Made by a program: the position numbers and the translations under genes. Below, piece after piece: positions 1 to 8,379 of a stretch of DNA of 64,000 nt. The stretch is from Dolomitihabitans soli (GTDB lineage: Bacteria > Actinomycetota > Actinomycetes > Streptosporangiales > Streptosporangiaceae): positions 310,001 to 374,000 of the forward strand of contig NZ_JAKNTW010000010.1 in NCBI RefSeq assembly GCF_022213955.1, in the 5' to 3' direction. The notes below the pieces were generated by a model. The model saw only the letters and a list, made by a program, of their open reading frames with translations, was not told the origin of the DNA and ran no database searches. Position 1 is the stretch's first letter, and every line of letters starts with the position of its first letter.

Positions 1-2
1 GC

Positions 3-881
3 GTGTCCAAGGACGGCTCGGCGCTGCTCGGCCTGGGCACCGACGTCGGCGGCCTGGCCATGTGCTACCGCAAGGACCTGTTCAAGAAGGCCGGGCTCCC
101 CGACGGCCGCGACGAGGTCTCCGCGCTCTGGCCCACCTGGGAGCAGTACATCGAGACCGGCAAGAAGTTCGCCACCGGCGGCGTCAAGGGCTCCTCCTTC
201 GTCGACAGCCCCGGCGAGATCTTCCGCGCGATGGTGAACCAGGCGCCCATCGGCTACTACGACGACCAGGACAACATCATCGTCGCCAGCAACGCCGACG
301 TGAAGAAGGCCTGGGACCTGTCCAACCAGCTCAGCCAGAACAAGCTGACGGCGCGGCTCGCGGCCTTCTCCCCGCCGTGGAACACCGGCTTCGCCAAGGG
401 CTCCTTCGCCACCATCATCTGCCCCGCCTGGATGACCGGCTTCATCCAGGAGCAGGCCAAGGACGCCACCGGCAAGTGGGACATCGCGGCGGTACCCGGC
501 GGCGCCGGTAACAGCGGCGGCTCCCACCTCACGCTTCCCAAACAGGGCAAGCACGCCAAAGAGGCCGCCGAGCTGATCGCGTTCCTCACCTCGCCCGAGA
601 ACCAGGCCAAGGTGTTCAAGGAGGAGGGCACATTCCCCTCCATCCCCGCGCTCTACGACGACCCGGAGATCCAGAGCTTCACCAAGCCGTTCTTCGGTGA
701 CGCGCCCATCGGCAAGATCTACTCTGACGCCGCCAAGGCGCTCAAGCCCCAGCACCTCGGCCCGAAGGAGGCCGAGGTCCGCACGGCGATCGGCAACGGG
801 CTCGGCCGGGTCGAGCAGGGCAAGCAGACGCCCGACGAAGCCTGGGCGCAGGTCCTGACGGACGTCGGAAAGATCAAGTAG
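3..881 (+). CDS. ABC sugar transporter substrate-binding protein (5' partial)
   Basis: This is the C-terminal ~290 residues of an extracellular solute-binding protein (family 1), which delivers a sugar to an ABC importer. The reading frame is open from the window edge, so the signal peptide and lipobox lie upstream and the GTG at position 3 is probably internal. Family features visible are the MCYRKDLFKKAGLP segment near the start, a hinge-like GSFATIICPAWMTGF stretch and a C-terminal region ending in TPDEAWAQVLTDVGK. It is followed by two permease genes, a GH1 glucosidase and a LacI gene, so a beta-glucoside such as cellobiose is a likely ligand. That substrate is inferred from context only. 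Confidence 0.9.
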   Translation: MSKDGSALLGLGTDVGGLAMCYRKDLFKKAGLPDGRDEVSALWPTWEQYIETGKKFATGGVKGSSFVDSPGEIFRAMVNQAPIGYYDDQDNIIVASNADVKKAWDLSNQLSQNKLTARLAAFSPPWNTGFAKGSFATIICPAWMTGFIQEQAKDATGKWDIAAVPGGAGNSGGSHLTLPKQGKHAKEAAELIAFLTSPENQAKVFKEEGTFPSIPALYDDPEIQSFTKPFFGDAPIGKIYSDAAKALKPQHLGPKEAEVRTAIGNGLGRVEQGKQTPDEAWAQVLTDVGKIK

Positions 882-892
882 CAGGCGAGGTA

Positions 893-921
893 CGGCCGGC
901 CCCCACCGAGCGGGCCGGCCG
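893..921 (+). promoter_or_regulatory. Intercistronic hairpin between binding protein and permease
   Basis: A perfect 10-bp inverted repeat (CGGCCGGCCC at 893-902, GGGCCGGCCG at 912-921) with a 9-nt loop lies between the binding-protein stop and the permease start. There is no T-run, so it is more likely an mRNA-stabilising or partially attenuating hairpin than a full terminator. Such hairpins commonly make binding protein more abundant than permease in sugar ABC operons. Confidence 0.6.
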
Positions 922-950
922 CCTCCCACCGACCTCCGAAAGGATCTGCC

Positions 951-1940
951 GTGCCAACCCGCGCCCCGGGCCGCCCGGCGGCTCCCCCAAGTGCCCCGAT
1001 GCGGCACCGGCGTCGTGGCGTCCGAAGCCCGCTCCTGCACCGGCTCGACGTCAAGGGCTCGCCGTACGCCTACATCGCGCCCTTCTTCCTGCTGTTCTGC
1101 GCGTTCGGGCTGTTCCCGCTGGCCTACACGGCCTGGGTCAGCCTGCACGAGTGGACCCTGCTGTCCGACACCCAGACCTTCATCGGCGTCGGCAACTTCA
1201 GCACGCTGTTCCAGGACGAGTACTTCTGGAACGCGACCTTCAACACCCTGTCCATCGGGATCCTCTCGACCGTCCCCCAGCTGATGCTGGCCATCTGGCT
1301 GGCCCACCTGCTCAACCGGCCGCTGCGGGCGCAGACCTTCCTGCGGATCACCCTGCTGCTGCCCAACGTGACCAGCGTGGTGGCCGTCGTGGTCATCTTC
1401 AGCCAGCTCTTCGGGCGCGACTTCGGCCTGATCAACTGGGTGCTGTCGTGGTTCGGCGCGGGCAGCGTCGACTGGGCGGCGGGCACGGCCACCTCGCACG
1501 TCGCCATCTCCGTCATGATCATGTGGCGGTGGACCGGCTACAACACGCTGATCTATCTCGCCGCCATGCAGGCCGTACCGCGTGAGCTGTACGAGGCCGC
1601 GACCATCGACGGCGCGAACGGCTTCACCCAACTCCGGAAGATCACCATTCCGATGATCAAGCCGACGATCGTGTTCACGGTCATCGTCTCCACCATCGGC
1701 GCCATGCAGATCCTGGCCGAGCCGCTGCTGTTCGGCGCCACGACCGGCAGCGGCGGCATGATCACCGGCGGTCCCGACCGGCAGTTCCAGACGCTGGCGC
1801 TCTACATCTACGAGCACGGCTTCACCAACTTCGACTTCGGCTACGCCTCGGCCGCCTCCTGGGTGATGTTCGTGTTCGTGGTGCTCGTGGCCGGGATCAA
1901 CTACCTGTTCACCCGGCGCAGCGCGGGAGGGCTCCGATGA
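951..1940 (+). CDS. Sugar ABC transporter permease (MalF-like)
   Basis: This is a 329-residue integral membrane permease that forms one half of the translocation channel of the sugar importer. The N-terminus is basic and Pro/Ala-rich, then six hydrophobic segments follow, the first at about residues 38-60. The EAA loop that docks to the ATPase is visible as REL YEAATIDGANGFTQL around residues 212-228. The GTG start at 951 is preceded by GAAAGGA at about 938-944. The stop overlaps the next ATG by 4 nt, which couples the two permeases. No ATP-binding subunit is present here; actinomycete sugar importers often share an MsiK-type ATPase encoded elsewhere. Confidence 0.93.
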   Translation: MPTRAPGRPAAPPSAPMRHRRRGVRSPLLHRLDVKGSPYAYIAPFFLLFCAFGLFPLAYTAWVSLHEWTLLSDTQTFIGVGNFSTLFQDEYFWNATFNTLSIGILSTVPQLMLAIWLAHLLNRPLRAQTFLRITLLLPNVTSVVAVVVIFSQLFGRDFGLINWVLSWFGAGSVDWAAGTATSHVAISVMIMWRWTGYNTLIYLAAMQAVPRELYEAATIDGANGFTQLRKITIPMIKPTIVFTVIVSTIGAMQILAEPLLFGATTGSGGMITGGPDRQFQTLALYIYEHGFTNFDFGYASAASWVMFVFVVLVAGINYLFTRRSAGGLR

Positions 1941-2761
1941 GGAGGAACAGCGCGGCGCGGAGACTGACCTACCTGACGCTGCTCGCGGTCGGCTTCTTCT
2001 CCGCCTTCCCGCTCTACTACAGCGTGGTCGTGGCCTCCCGGCACAACTCCGCGCTCGCCGAGGTGCCGCCCCCGCTGCTGCCCGGCGGCAACTTCTTCGC
2101 CAACGTGGCGCGCGTCTTCGACACCGTGCCCTTCGCGCTGGCGCTGATGAACTCCTTCCTGGTGGCGGGCTCGATCGCGCTGGCGACGATGTTCCTCTCC
2201 ACGCTGGCGGGCTTCGCCTTCGCCAAGCTCCGTTTCCGGGGCAAGAACGCGCTGCTGCTGATGACGGTCGGGACCATGATGGTGCCCGCGCAGCTCGGCA
2301 TCATCCCGCTCTACATGCTCATGGTGAAGATCGAGTGGACCGGCTCGATGTACGCGCTGATCGTGCCCGCGCTGGTCAACGCGTTCGGCGTGTTCTTCAT
2401 GACGCAGTACCTCTCGCGCGCGCTGCCCACCGAACTGCTGGAAGCCGGCCGGGTCGACGGCTGCACGACCTGGGGCCTGTTCTGGCACGTCGTGCTCCCG
2501 GTCGCCCGCCCGGCCGCCGCCGTACTCGGCATGCTCACCTTCATGTCGGCCTGGAACGACTACTTCTGGCCGCTCGTCGTCCTCACCCCGGAGAACCCGA
2601 CGGTGCAGGTCGCGCTGTCCACCCTGGCCAGCGGTTATGTGAACGACTACGTGCTCGGCCTGGCGGGGACGGCGGTGGGGACCCTACCGCTGATCATCAT
2701 CTTCGCGGTGCTGGGCAAGCAGATCATCGGAGGAATCATGCAAGGAGCTGTGAAGGGTTGA
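1937..2761 (+). CDS. Sugar ABC transporter permease (MalG-like)
   Basis: This 274-residue protein is the second permease subunit of the importer. It has six predicted membrane segments. The EAA-loop region reads ELLEAGRVDGCTTWGLF at about residues 162-178, and the C-terminal end IIGGIMQGAVKG is typical of the MalG/CebG class. It starts at ATG 1937, overlapping the upstream permease stop, so the pair is translationally coupled. The downstream glucosidase gene follows after about 100 bp containing a terminator-like hairpin, which may lower its expression relative to the transporter. Confidence 0.93.
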   Translation: MRRNSAARRLTYLTLLAVGFFSAFPLYYSVVVASRHNSALAEVPPPLLPGGNFFANVARVFDTVPFALALMNSFLVAGSIALATMFLSTLAGFAFAKLRFRGKNALLLMTVGTMMVPAQLGIIPLYMLMVKIEWTGSMYALIVPALVNAFGVFFMTQYLSRALPTELLEAGRVDGCTTWGLFWHVVLPVARPAAAVLGMLTFMSAWNDYFWPLVVLTPENPTVQVALSTLASGYVNDYVLGLAGTAVGTLPLIIIFAVLGKQIIGGIMQGAVKG

Positions 2762-2786
2762 CATCGTCCCCACCTGCACGATCCGG

Positions 2787-2816
2787 GGGCACCCCTCCTC
2801 GCGAAACGGGGTGCCC
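2787..2816 (+). terminator. Hairpin between permease and beta-glucosidase genes
   Basis: GGGCACCCC at 2787-2795 pairs perfectly with GGGGTGCCC at 2808-2816 across a 12-nt loop. Only a weak pyrimidine tract follows (CGCTTCCTC), so termination may be partial and allow read-through into the beta-glucosidase gene 50 bp downstream. Confidence 0.5.
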
Positions 2817-2867
2817 GCTTCCTCACCCAGGCCGTGCGGCCGGGGTCTCCACAAGCAAGGAGATTTG

Positions 2868-4301
2868 ATGACCGTGACTGTCACCACTCGGGGGACCGCC
2901 CCTTCTTACCTGACCGAGGGGCGGGTGGCCTTCCGCGACGGCTTCGTCTGGGGTGCCGCTACCGCGTCCTACCAGATCGAGGGCGCGGCGAAGGAGGACG
3001 GCCGCGGACGGTCGATCTGGGACACCTTCTCCAGCGTGCCGGGGAAGGTCGCCGGCGGCGACACCGGCGAGGTCGCCTGCGACCACTACCACCGCTATGC
3101 CGACGACGTGCGGCTCATGTGCGACCTCGGGCTGCAGGCGTACCGGTTCTCGGTGGCGTGGCCCCGGATCCAGGCCGACGGCAGCGGACCGATCAACGAC
3201 CTGGGGCTGGCGTTCTACGACCGACTGGTCGACGAACTGCTCGAAAGCGACATCACCCCCTATGCCACGCTCTACCACTGGGACCTGCCGCAGGCGCTCG
3301 AAGACCTCGGCGGCTGGACCGCCCGGGACACCGCCTACCGGTTCGCCGACTACGCGCAGGCCGTACACGCGCGGCTGGGCGACCGGGTCCGCTCCTGGAC
3401 CACGCTGAACGAGCCGTGGGTGGCGGCCTTCCTGGGATACGGCAACGGCGTGCACGCGCCCGGCAGGAAGGACCCGGCCGCCGCCCTGCACGCGGCCCAC
3501 CACCTGCTGCTCGGCCACGGGCTGAGCACCCAGGCGCTCAGGTCGGCCGGCGCGGAGGAGATCATGCTCGTGATCAACTCCTCCCCGGTGCTGACCCCCG
3601 CCCAGGTCCACGCGCCGGCCGCGCCGGCGAACGAGGCCGACGCCGCCGCGGTGGAGCGCATCCACGCGCTGCTCACCCGGCAGTTCCTCGACCCCGCGCT
3701 CCGCGGGGAGTACCCGCCGGCGGTGCTGGAGACGCTGGAACGGCACGGCGGGCTCGGCCACATCCGGGACGGCGACCTGGAGATCATCAACCAGCCGATC
3801 GAGCTCGTCGGGCTGAACTACTACAACCCCTCGGTGGTCGAGGCGCGGCTGGGTGAGCCGGCGGACGCGGCGTGGCCGGGCAGCGAGGACATCCGCTTCA
3901 GCCCCGCCGACGCGCCGACGACCGCGATGGGGTGGCCGATCGTGCCCACCGGCCTGTCCCGGCTGCTGCTCCGGCTGTCCCACGACTACCCGGAGGTCGG
4001 CCTGTTCGTCACCGAGAACGGGGCCGCCTTCGACGACGTCGTCACCGACGGCAAGGTGCACGACACCAACCGGGTCTCCTACCTGGAGGGCCACCTGCGC
4101 GCCGTGCACGCGGCCATCGAGGCGGGCGCCGACGTACGTGGTTATCTCGCGTGGTCGTTGCTGGATAATTTCGAATGGGCCGAGGGCTACAGCCGCAGGT
4201 TCGGCCTCGTCTACGTCGACTACGAGAACCAGGCGCGGATCCCCAAGGACAGTGCGCTGTGGTATCGAGACGTCATCCAGCGTAACGGGCTGACACTGTA
4301 A
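2868..4301 (+). CDS. Beta-glucosidase, glycoside hydrolase family 1
   Basis: This 477-residue cytoplasmic enzyme hydrolyses imported beta-glucosides (cellobiose type) to glucose. The N-terminal GH1 signature FVWGAATASYQIEGA is present. The acid/base Glu lies in TLNEPW (about residue 181) and the nucleophile Glu in FVTENG (about residue 383). The length matches bacterial GH1 enzymes and there is no signal peptide, fitting intracellular action after ABC uptake. ATG 2868 is chosen because AAGGAG precedes it by 5-6 nt; longer in-frame extensions run into the intercistronic hairpin. Together with the transporter and LacI repressor it resembles cebEFG-bglC-cebR loci. Confidence 0.93.
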   Translation: MTVTVTTRGTAPSYLTEGRVAFRDGFVWGAATASYQIEGAAKEDGRGRSIWDTFSSVPGKVAGGDTGEVACDHYHRYADDVRLMCDLGLQAYRFSVAWPRIQADGSGPINDLGLAFYDRLVDELLESDITPYATLYHWDLPQALEDLGGWTARDTAYRFADYAQAVHARLGDRVRSWTTLNEPWVAAFLGYGNGVHAPGRKDPAAALHAAHHLLLGHGLSTQALRSAGAEEIMLVINSSPVLTPAQVHAPAAPANEADAAAVERIHALLTRQFLDPALRGEYPPAVLETLERHGGLGHIRDGDLEIINQPIELVGLNYYNPSVVEARLGEPADAAWPGSEDIRFSPADAPTTAMGWPIVPTGLSRLLLRLSHDYPEVGLFVTENGAAFDDVVTDGKVHDTNRVSYLEGHLRAVHAAIEAGADVRGYLAWSLLDNFEWAEGYSRRFGLVYVDYENQARIPKDSALWYRDVIQRNGLTL

Positions 4302-4330
4302 GAAACGATCACGGGACGGGGTTCTACCGG

Positions 4331-5326
4331 ATGAAGCGACCGACGCTTGAGGCCGTGGCGGCGCGCGCGGGGGTATCGAGGGCCACGGTCTCCCGGGTGG
4401 TGAACGGGCAGTCGACCGTCACCCCCGAGATTCGCGACGCCGTGCTGCGTGCGGTCACCGAGCTGGGCTACGTGCCCAACTCGGCCGCCCGCAGCCTGGT
4501 GACGCAACGCACCGACTCGGTCGCCCTGGTGGTCTCCGAGCCGCCGACCAGGGTCTTCTCGGAGGACCCGCTGTTCTCCACGGTGATCCGCACGGCGAGC
4601 AGGGAACTGGAGGCCGCCGACAAGCAGGTCGTGCTGATGCTGGCGGGCACCCCCAAGAGCCACGCCCGGGTGGAGCGTTTCATCGCGGGCGGCCACGTCG
4701 ACGGCGTCATGCTCATCTCCATGCACGGCGCCGACCCGCTGCCCGCCGCGATCAACCGCATGGGCGTCCCCGTGGTCTCGTACGGCAGGCCGGCGGTCGC
4801 CGTCGACATGCCGTTCGTCGACAACGACAACATCGGCGGCGCGGAGAGCGCGGTGCGGCGGCTGCTGGACATCGGCTGCCGGCGCATCGCGACCATCGCC
4901 GGGCCGCTCGACATGATCGCCGGGCAGGACCGCCTGACGGGCTACCGCAACGCGCTGCGCGACTCCGACCGGCGCTCGATCGTGGCCGTGGGCGACTTCA
5001 CCCGCGAGTCGGGCGCGGTCGCGATGCGGCAGCTGCTGGCCGACGACCCCGCGATCGACGCGGTGTTCGTGGCCAACGACCTGATGGCCATCGGCGCCCT
5101 GCAGGCGCTGCGGCAGGCCGGCCGGCGGGTGCCCGGGGACGTGGCGATGATCGGCTTCGACGACATAGAGGCCGCCCGCTACACCGAGCCGCCGCTGACG
5201 ACCCTCAGGCACCCGGTGATCGAGCAGGCGACCGCGATGGTCCACCTGCTGCTCACCGCACCGGCCGACCGCGACACCGACCGGGTCATACTGTCCACCG
5301 AGCTGATCATCCGGGAGTCCGCGTGA
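4331..5326 (+). CDS. LacI family transcriptional regulator
   Basis: This is a 331-residue repressor with an N-terminal LacI helix-turn-helix (LEAVAARAGVSRATVSRVVN, residues 5-24), a hinge helix (NSAARSLV) and a periplasmic-binding-protein-like effector domain ending in the dimerisation region. It lies 30 bp after the beta-glucosidase in the same direction, so it is probably co-transcribed and controls the uptake operon in response to the sugar, like CebR. The operator should be upstream of the binding-protein gene, outside this window; I saw no good CebR-type palindrome inside. Its last codons lie inside the first unit of the 5317-5590 repeat array. Confidence 0.92.
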   Translation: MKRPTLEAVAARAGVSRATVSRVVNGQSTVTPEIRDAVLRAVTELGYVPNSAARSLVTQRTDSVALVVSEPPTRVFSEDPLFSTVIRTASRELEAADKQVVLMLAGTPKSHARVERFIAGGHVDGVMLISMHGADPLPAAINRMGVPVVSYGRPAVAVDMPFVDNDNIGGAESAVRRLLDIGCRRIATIAGPLDMIAGQDRLTGYRNALRDSDRRSIVAVGDFTRESGAVAMRQLLADDPAIDAVFVANDLMAIGALQALRQAGRRVPGDVAMIGFDDIEAARYTEPPLTTLRHPVIEQATAMVHLLLTAPADRDTDRVILSTELIIRESA

Positions 5327-5590
5327 GCACTCCCCTGACGCGACCGAGCACCGGACATCGAGGCGTCCGCGTGAGTGCATCCGCGCGGCGCGGCCGGGCA
5401 CCGGACATCGAGAGGCCCGCGTGAGTGCATCCGCGCGGCGCGGCCGGGCACCGGACCGCAAGGGGTCTGCGGGAACGCCCCGATGCGGCCCGGCACCAGC
5501 CGTCAGGGGGTCCGCGGACGCCCCGATACGGCCCGGCGCCGGCCGTCAGGGGGTCTGCGTGAGCGCCTCGGTGATGCGGTCGAGCACCGG
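5317..5590. repeat. Degenerate ~43-50-bp tandem repeat array between two convergent genes
   Basis: About six units begin with a core like GTCCGCGTGAG at 5317, 5365, 5415 (GCCCGCGTGAG), 5465 (GTCTGCGGGAA), 5510 (GTCCGCGGACG) and 5553 (GTCTGCGTGAG). Most end near GAGCACCGG or GGCACCGG. The units at 5365 and 5415 are nearly identical over 50 bp. The first unit contains the LacI stop codon and the last contains the 3' end of the convergent gene, so the array spans both gene ends. No promoter or ORF in the spacer is supported. Confidence 0.7.
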
Positions 5591-6763
5591 GTACGGGACC
5601 AGGCCGTAGGCGTAGAAGTCGACCGCCTGCGCCCCCGCGGCCTTCACGGCGCGGACCTTCGCTGCCAGGCGGCCGGCCGAGTCGGTGTCCGGCACGCCCG
5701 GCCGTAGCACCACCCTGACCTCGCGGTCCTTGCCGACCGAGCGCCGGTAGGCGGCCACGTCGTCGGCCACCCTGGCCGCGTCGCGGGCGTAGGCGAGCAC
5801 GCCGAACGACGGGACCAGATCGCCCAGCGCCAGGAGGTCGATGCCGAGCTGCCAGGAGTCGTGGGCGGCCAGCCCCGGTGACGGCAGGCCGTCGGCGTGG
5901 CCCTTGGCCGAACCCGTGGCGTCGAGGTAGACCAGCCGCGAGCCCTCCTCGGCGACGGCCGCGGACACGATCGAGACCAGCGACGTGACCGTCTCCGACC
6001 TCGCCCGCGCGTAGGCGACGACCTCGGGCCCGGCATAGGCGGTGAGCGCCGCGCGGGTCACCTCGCCCTGGGCCGGCGGGTCGCCGTCGAGCACGCCGCC
6101 GACGATCCTGGCGCACTCCTCGCGCGCCGCCTCGGCGTTCACCCCGAGGTCGGCGGCCCTGCGCATGCAGTAGTCGCAGAAGCACAGGCCGAACAGGAAG
6201 GCGTCCATCGGGCCGAGCGGGACGAAGCAGGTCTCGTGGTGGTATCCGTGGGCCAGCCCGGCGAAGTGCAGCGCCTCGGCGACCACGCTGTCGACGCCCT
6301 GCCGGGCGACCGCCCTGCCCAGCGCCTCGGCGTAGAGCCGCACCTCGGGATGGGCCGGGCACAGGTCGCCCGGCGAGCCACGGTCGCCGAAGCAGTTGCG
6401 CACGGTCACGTCGGGGTGGGCCAGGCCGAGGGTCGTGTTGTGCAGGAAGACGGTCCAGCCGTGCAGCTTGACGCCGCGCAGGGAGGTCGCCTGCCGCAGG
6501 GCCGCCAGCGGCTCCTCGGCCGCGCCCTCGCGCACCGGCGGCGTCAGGCGCAACGGGGCGAACAGCTCGGCGGGCGGCGGGAAGTGGACCCCGTCGTGGC
6601 GCAGCGTGAGCCGCGAGTGTCCGTGCGGGGTGACGTCGCGGGCCTGGTGGTAGGCGGCGCCGACGGTGACCCCGGCCACGCCGTATCCGGCGAGGCGGTC
6701 GAGCACCTTGTCCAGGCCCTCGCCGCGGATGTCCTCGACGAAGACGTAAACCGAACTGTCCAC
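5546..6763 (-). CDS. Uncharacterised protein, possible TIM-barrel enzyme
   Basis: This 405-residue soluble protein has no signal peptide or membrane helix. I do not recognise a named family. It has glycosidase-like or TIM-barrel-like features: an early strand VYVFVEDI, a central GWTVFLHNT stretch, NCFGDRG, and a CFCDYCMRR cluster near residue 195 that could bind a metal or form disulfides. It is the last gene of a three-gene operon after a D-serine-dehydratase-like enzyme and RidA, so a role in D-amino-acid or D-aminoacyl compound breakdown is possible but inferred only from position. The GTG at 6763 gives the best N-terminus. Its 3' end is the last unit of the repeat array. Confidence 0.75.
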   Translation of the reverse strand: MDSSVYVFVEDIRGEGLDKVLDRLAGYGVAGVTVGAAYHQARDVTPHGHSRLTLRHDGVHFPPPAELFAPLRLTPPVREGAAEEPLAALRQATSLRGVKLHGWTVFLHNTTLGLAHPDVTVRNCFGDRGSPGDLCPAHPEVRLYAEALGRAVARQGVDSVVAEALHFAGLAHGYHHETCFVPLGPMDAFLFGLCFCDYCMRRAADLGVNAEAAREECARIVGGVLDGDPPAQGEVTRAALTAYAGPEVVAYARARSETVTSLVSIVSAAVAEEGSRLVYLDATGSAKGHADGLPSPGLAAHDSWQLGIDLLALGDLVPSFGVLAYARDAARVADDVAAYRRSVGKDREVRVVLRPGVPDTDSAGRLAAKVRAVKAAGAQAVDFYAYGLVPYPVLDRITEALTQTP

Positions 6764-6813
6764 CTCAGCCGTCGCCTTTCATCGCACGCAACACCTTGTA
6801 AGACCTTATGTGT

Positions 6814-7197
6814 TCACCGGCCTTTGTACGCCACGAAGTCGATCTCCACCAGAATGTCGAGCAGGTCCGATCCGACGGTGGTGCGCACGGGGTAGGGCCG
6901 CGCGAAATGCTCCTTGTAAACCGCGTCGTAGGCGGCGAAATCACGCTTGAGGTGCTGCAGGTGGACGGTCGACTTCACCACGTCGTCGAGCGTCAGCCCC
7001 TGCTCGGCCAGCAGCGCCGCCAGGTTGGCGAGCGTCTGCCTGGTCTGGGTGGCCACGTCGTCGCCGACGATCTCGCCGGTCTTCGGGTCGAGCGGGCCCG
7101 CGCCCGAGGTGTAGACGAAGTCGCCCACCACGAGCGCCTGGGAGTAGGCCCCCACCGGCGGCGCGCCCTCAGACGTGCGAATCTCCTGCTTGGCCAT
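6814..7197 (-). CDS. ridA: RidA family (2-iminobutanoate/2-iminopropanoate deaminase-like) protein
   Basis: This 127-residue cytoplasmic protein would hydrolyse reactive enamine/imine intermediates. The family core is clear: VGDFVYTSGAGPLDP near the N-terminus and the C-terminal RTTVGSDLLDILVEIDFVA, which includes the conserved catalytic Arg and Glu. The ATG at 7197 is preferred over an upstream in-frame start because GAGGAG lies about 8 nt before it. It follows the PLP enzyme by 17 bp. PLP-dependent serine/threonine dehydratases release 2-aminoacrylate-type products, exactly what RidA detoxifies, so the pairing is functionally coherent. Confidence 0.92.
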   Translation of the reverse strand: MAKQEIRTSEGAPPVGAYSQALVVGDFVYTSGAGPLDPKTGEIVGDDVATQTRQTLANLAALLAEQGLTLDDVVKSTVHLQHLKRDFAAYDAVYKEHFARPYPVRTTVGSDLLDILVEIDFVAYKGR

Positions 7198-7214
7198 GCT
7201 GTCACTCCTCAAGC

Positions 7215-8348
7215 TCAGAAATACGTGGTGATCAACTCAACCACGACGTGGCGGTCGTCCACCACCGGGAGCACCCGCCACTTGTCGAAGGCCGTGCACG
7301 GATGGGAGATGCCGAAGGACAGCAGGTCACCGGGCCGGAGGCCGGCGTCGCCCACGAGCACGGCATGCTGGTCCTGCACCTTGGCGACCGTGACGCCGCT
7401 CAGCGGGACCGTCGTACCGCCCCGCCTGATCCCCTTCACGACGGGCAGCCCCTCGTCGAACGGCGCGTCGCGTTTGCCGAACCCGGCGATCGCCATGCCC
7501 GGCTCGGGGACCGACAGCACGTGCGCCCACAGTTCGAGCGCGGGCCACAGCTCGCCCTCGATCCGGTTGAACGGCGTGCGTTCCCGGTAGTAACCGTCGT
7601 CGTGCGAGACGTAGGCCCCGCTGCGCAGCACGACCCTGGCGTGGCACGTGACCAGCTCCCTGCCGATCACGTCGAACCACTGGCTGCCCCCGACGGACAG
7701 GATCGGGTCGCGCACCCGCAGGTGCTCCAGCGCCTCCTCCAGCCTGCCCAGGTAGGCCCGCACCTCGGCCGCCGTGCCCAGCGCCCCCTCGTAGCCCGCC
7801 ACGCCCGCCAGCTCGACCCCCGGCGCCGCCCGCACGGCGTCCGCGACCTTCAGCAGGTCCTCCAGCGTACGGCTCCCGCCGCGCCCGCCCTCGTGACCCA
7901 GCTCCACGAGCACCCGGAACGGGCGGCCGCCCGCGTGCGCGGACAGGATCTCCACGCCCTCCACCGAGTCGGCGAAGCACAGGAAGTCGAACTCCTCCTG
8001 CCGTGTCCCGTCCAGCTCCGCCGCGAGGGCGCGCAGCCCGGCCGGATCGACGACCTGGTTGGCCAGCAGGATCCGGCCCACTCCGAACCCGCGCAGCGTC
8101 AGCGCCTGACTCGGCGTCGCCACGGTGAAGCCCCAGGCGCCCGCAGCCCGCTGCGCGGCGAGCAGCGCGGGCGCCATCGTGGTCTTGGCGTGCGGGGCGA
8201 ACGCCATCCCGTGCCCCGCCGCGAAGGCCGCCATCGTGGTGATGTTGTGCTCCACGGCGGCGCGGCGAAGCACCATGAGCGGAAAGCTGAACGGCCCGTC
8301 GAAGATCGACTCCCCGGCCGCCGAGCCGATGATCCCCTTCGCCTCCAC
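7215..8348 (-). CDS. D-serine dehydratase / D-threonine aldolase-like PLP enzyme (DSD1-type)
   Basis: This 377-residue fold-III PLP enzyme is predicted to deaminate or cleave D-hydroxy amino acids. The PLP lysine is in PHAKTTMAP, near residue 50. The C-terminal domain has DQHAVL and ISHPCTAFDKW; in eukaryotic-type D-serine dehydratases the corresponding His and Cys bind zinc. The start is taken as GTG 8348, preceded by AGGGGGAG; longer in-frame extensions run antisense into the neighbouring gene. It is first in an operon with RidA. Whether the substrate is D-serine, D-threonine or another D-amino acid cannot be read from the sequence. Confidence 0.88.
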   Translation of the reverse strand: MEAKGIIGSAAGESIFDGPFSFPLMVLRRAAVEHNITTMAAFAAGHGMAFAPHAKTTMAPALLAAQRAAGAWGFTVATPSQALTLRGFGVGRILLANQVVDPAGLRALAAELDGTRQEEFDFLCFADSVEGVEILSAHAGGRPFRVLVELGHEGGRGGSRTLEDLLKVADAVRAAPGVELAGVAGYEGALGTAAEVRAYLGRLEEALEHLRVRDPILSVGGSQWFDVIGRELVTCHARVVLRSGAYVSHDDGYYRERTPFNRIEGELWPALELWAHVLSVPEPGMAIAGFGKRDAPFDEGLPVVKGIRRGGTTVPLSGVTVAKVQDQHAVLVGDAGLRPGDLLSFGISHPCTAFDKWRVLPVVDDRHVVVELITTYF

Positions 8349-8379
8349 GGCTCCCCCTGTGTGTCCGGCTGAGGGAACC

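Noticed and set aside
5317-5590. CRISPR array
   Set aside because: Units are adjacent and degenerate with no unique spacers of constant length, and no cas genes are present.
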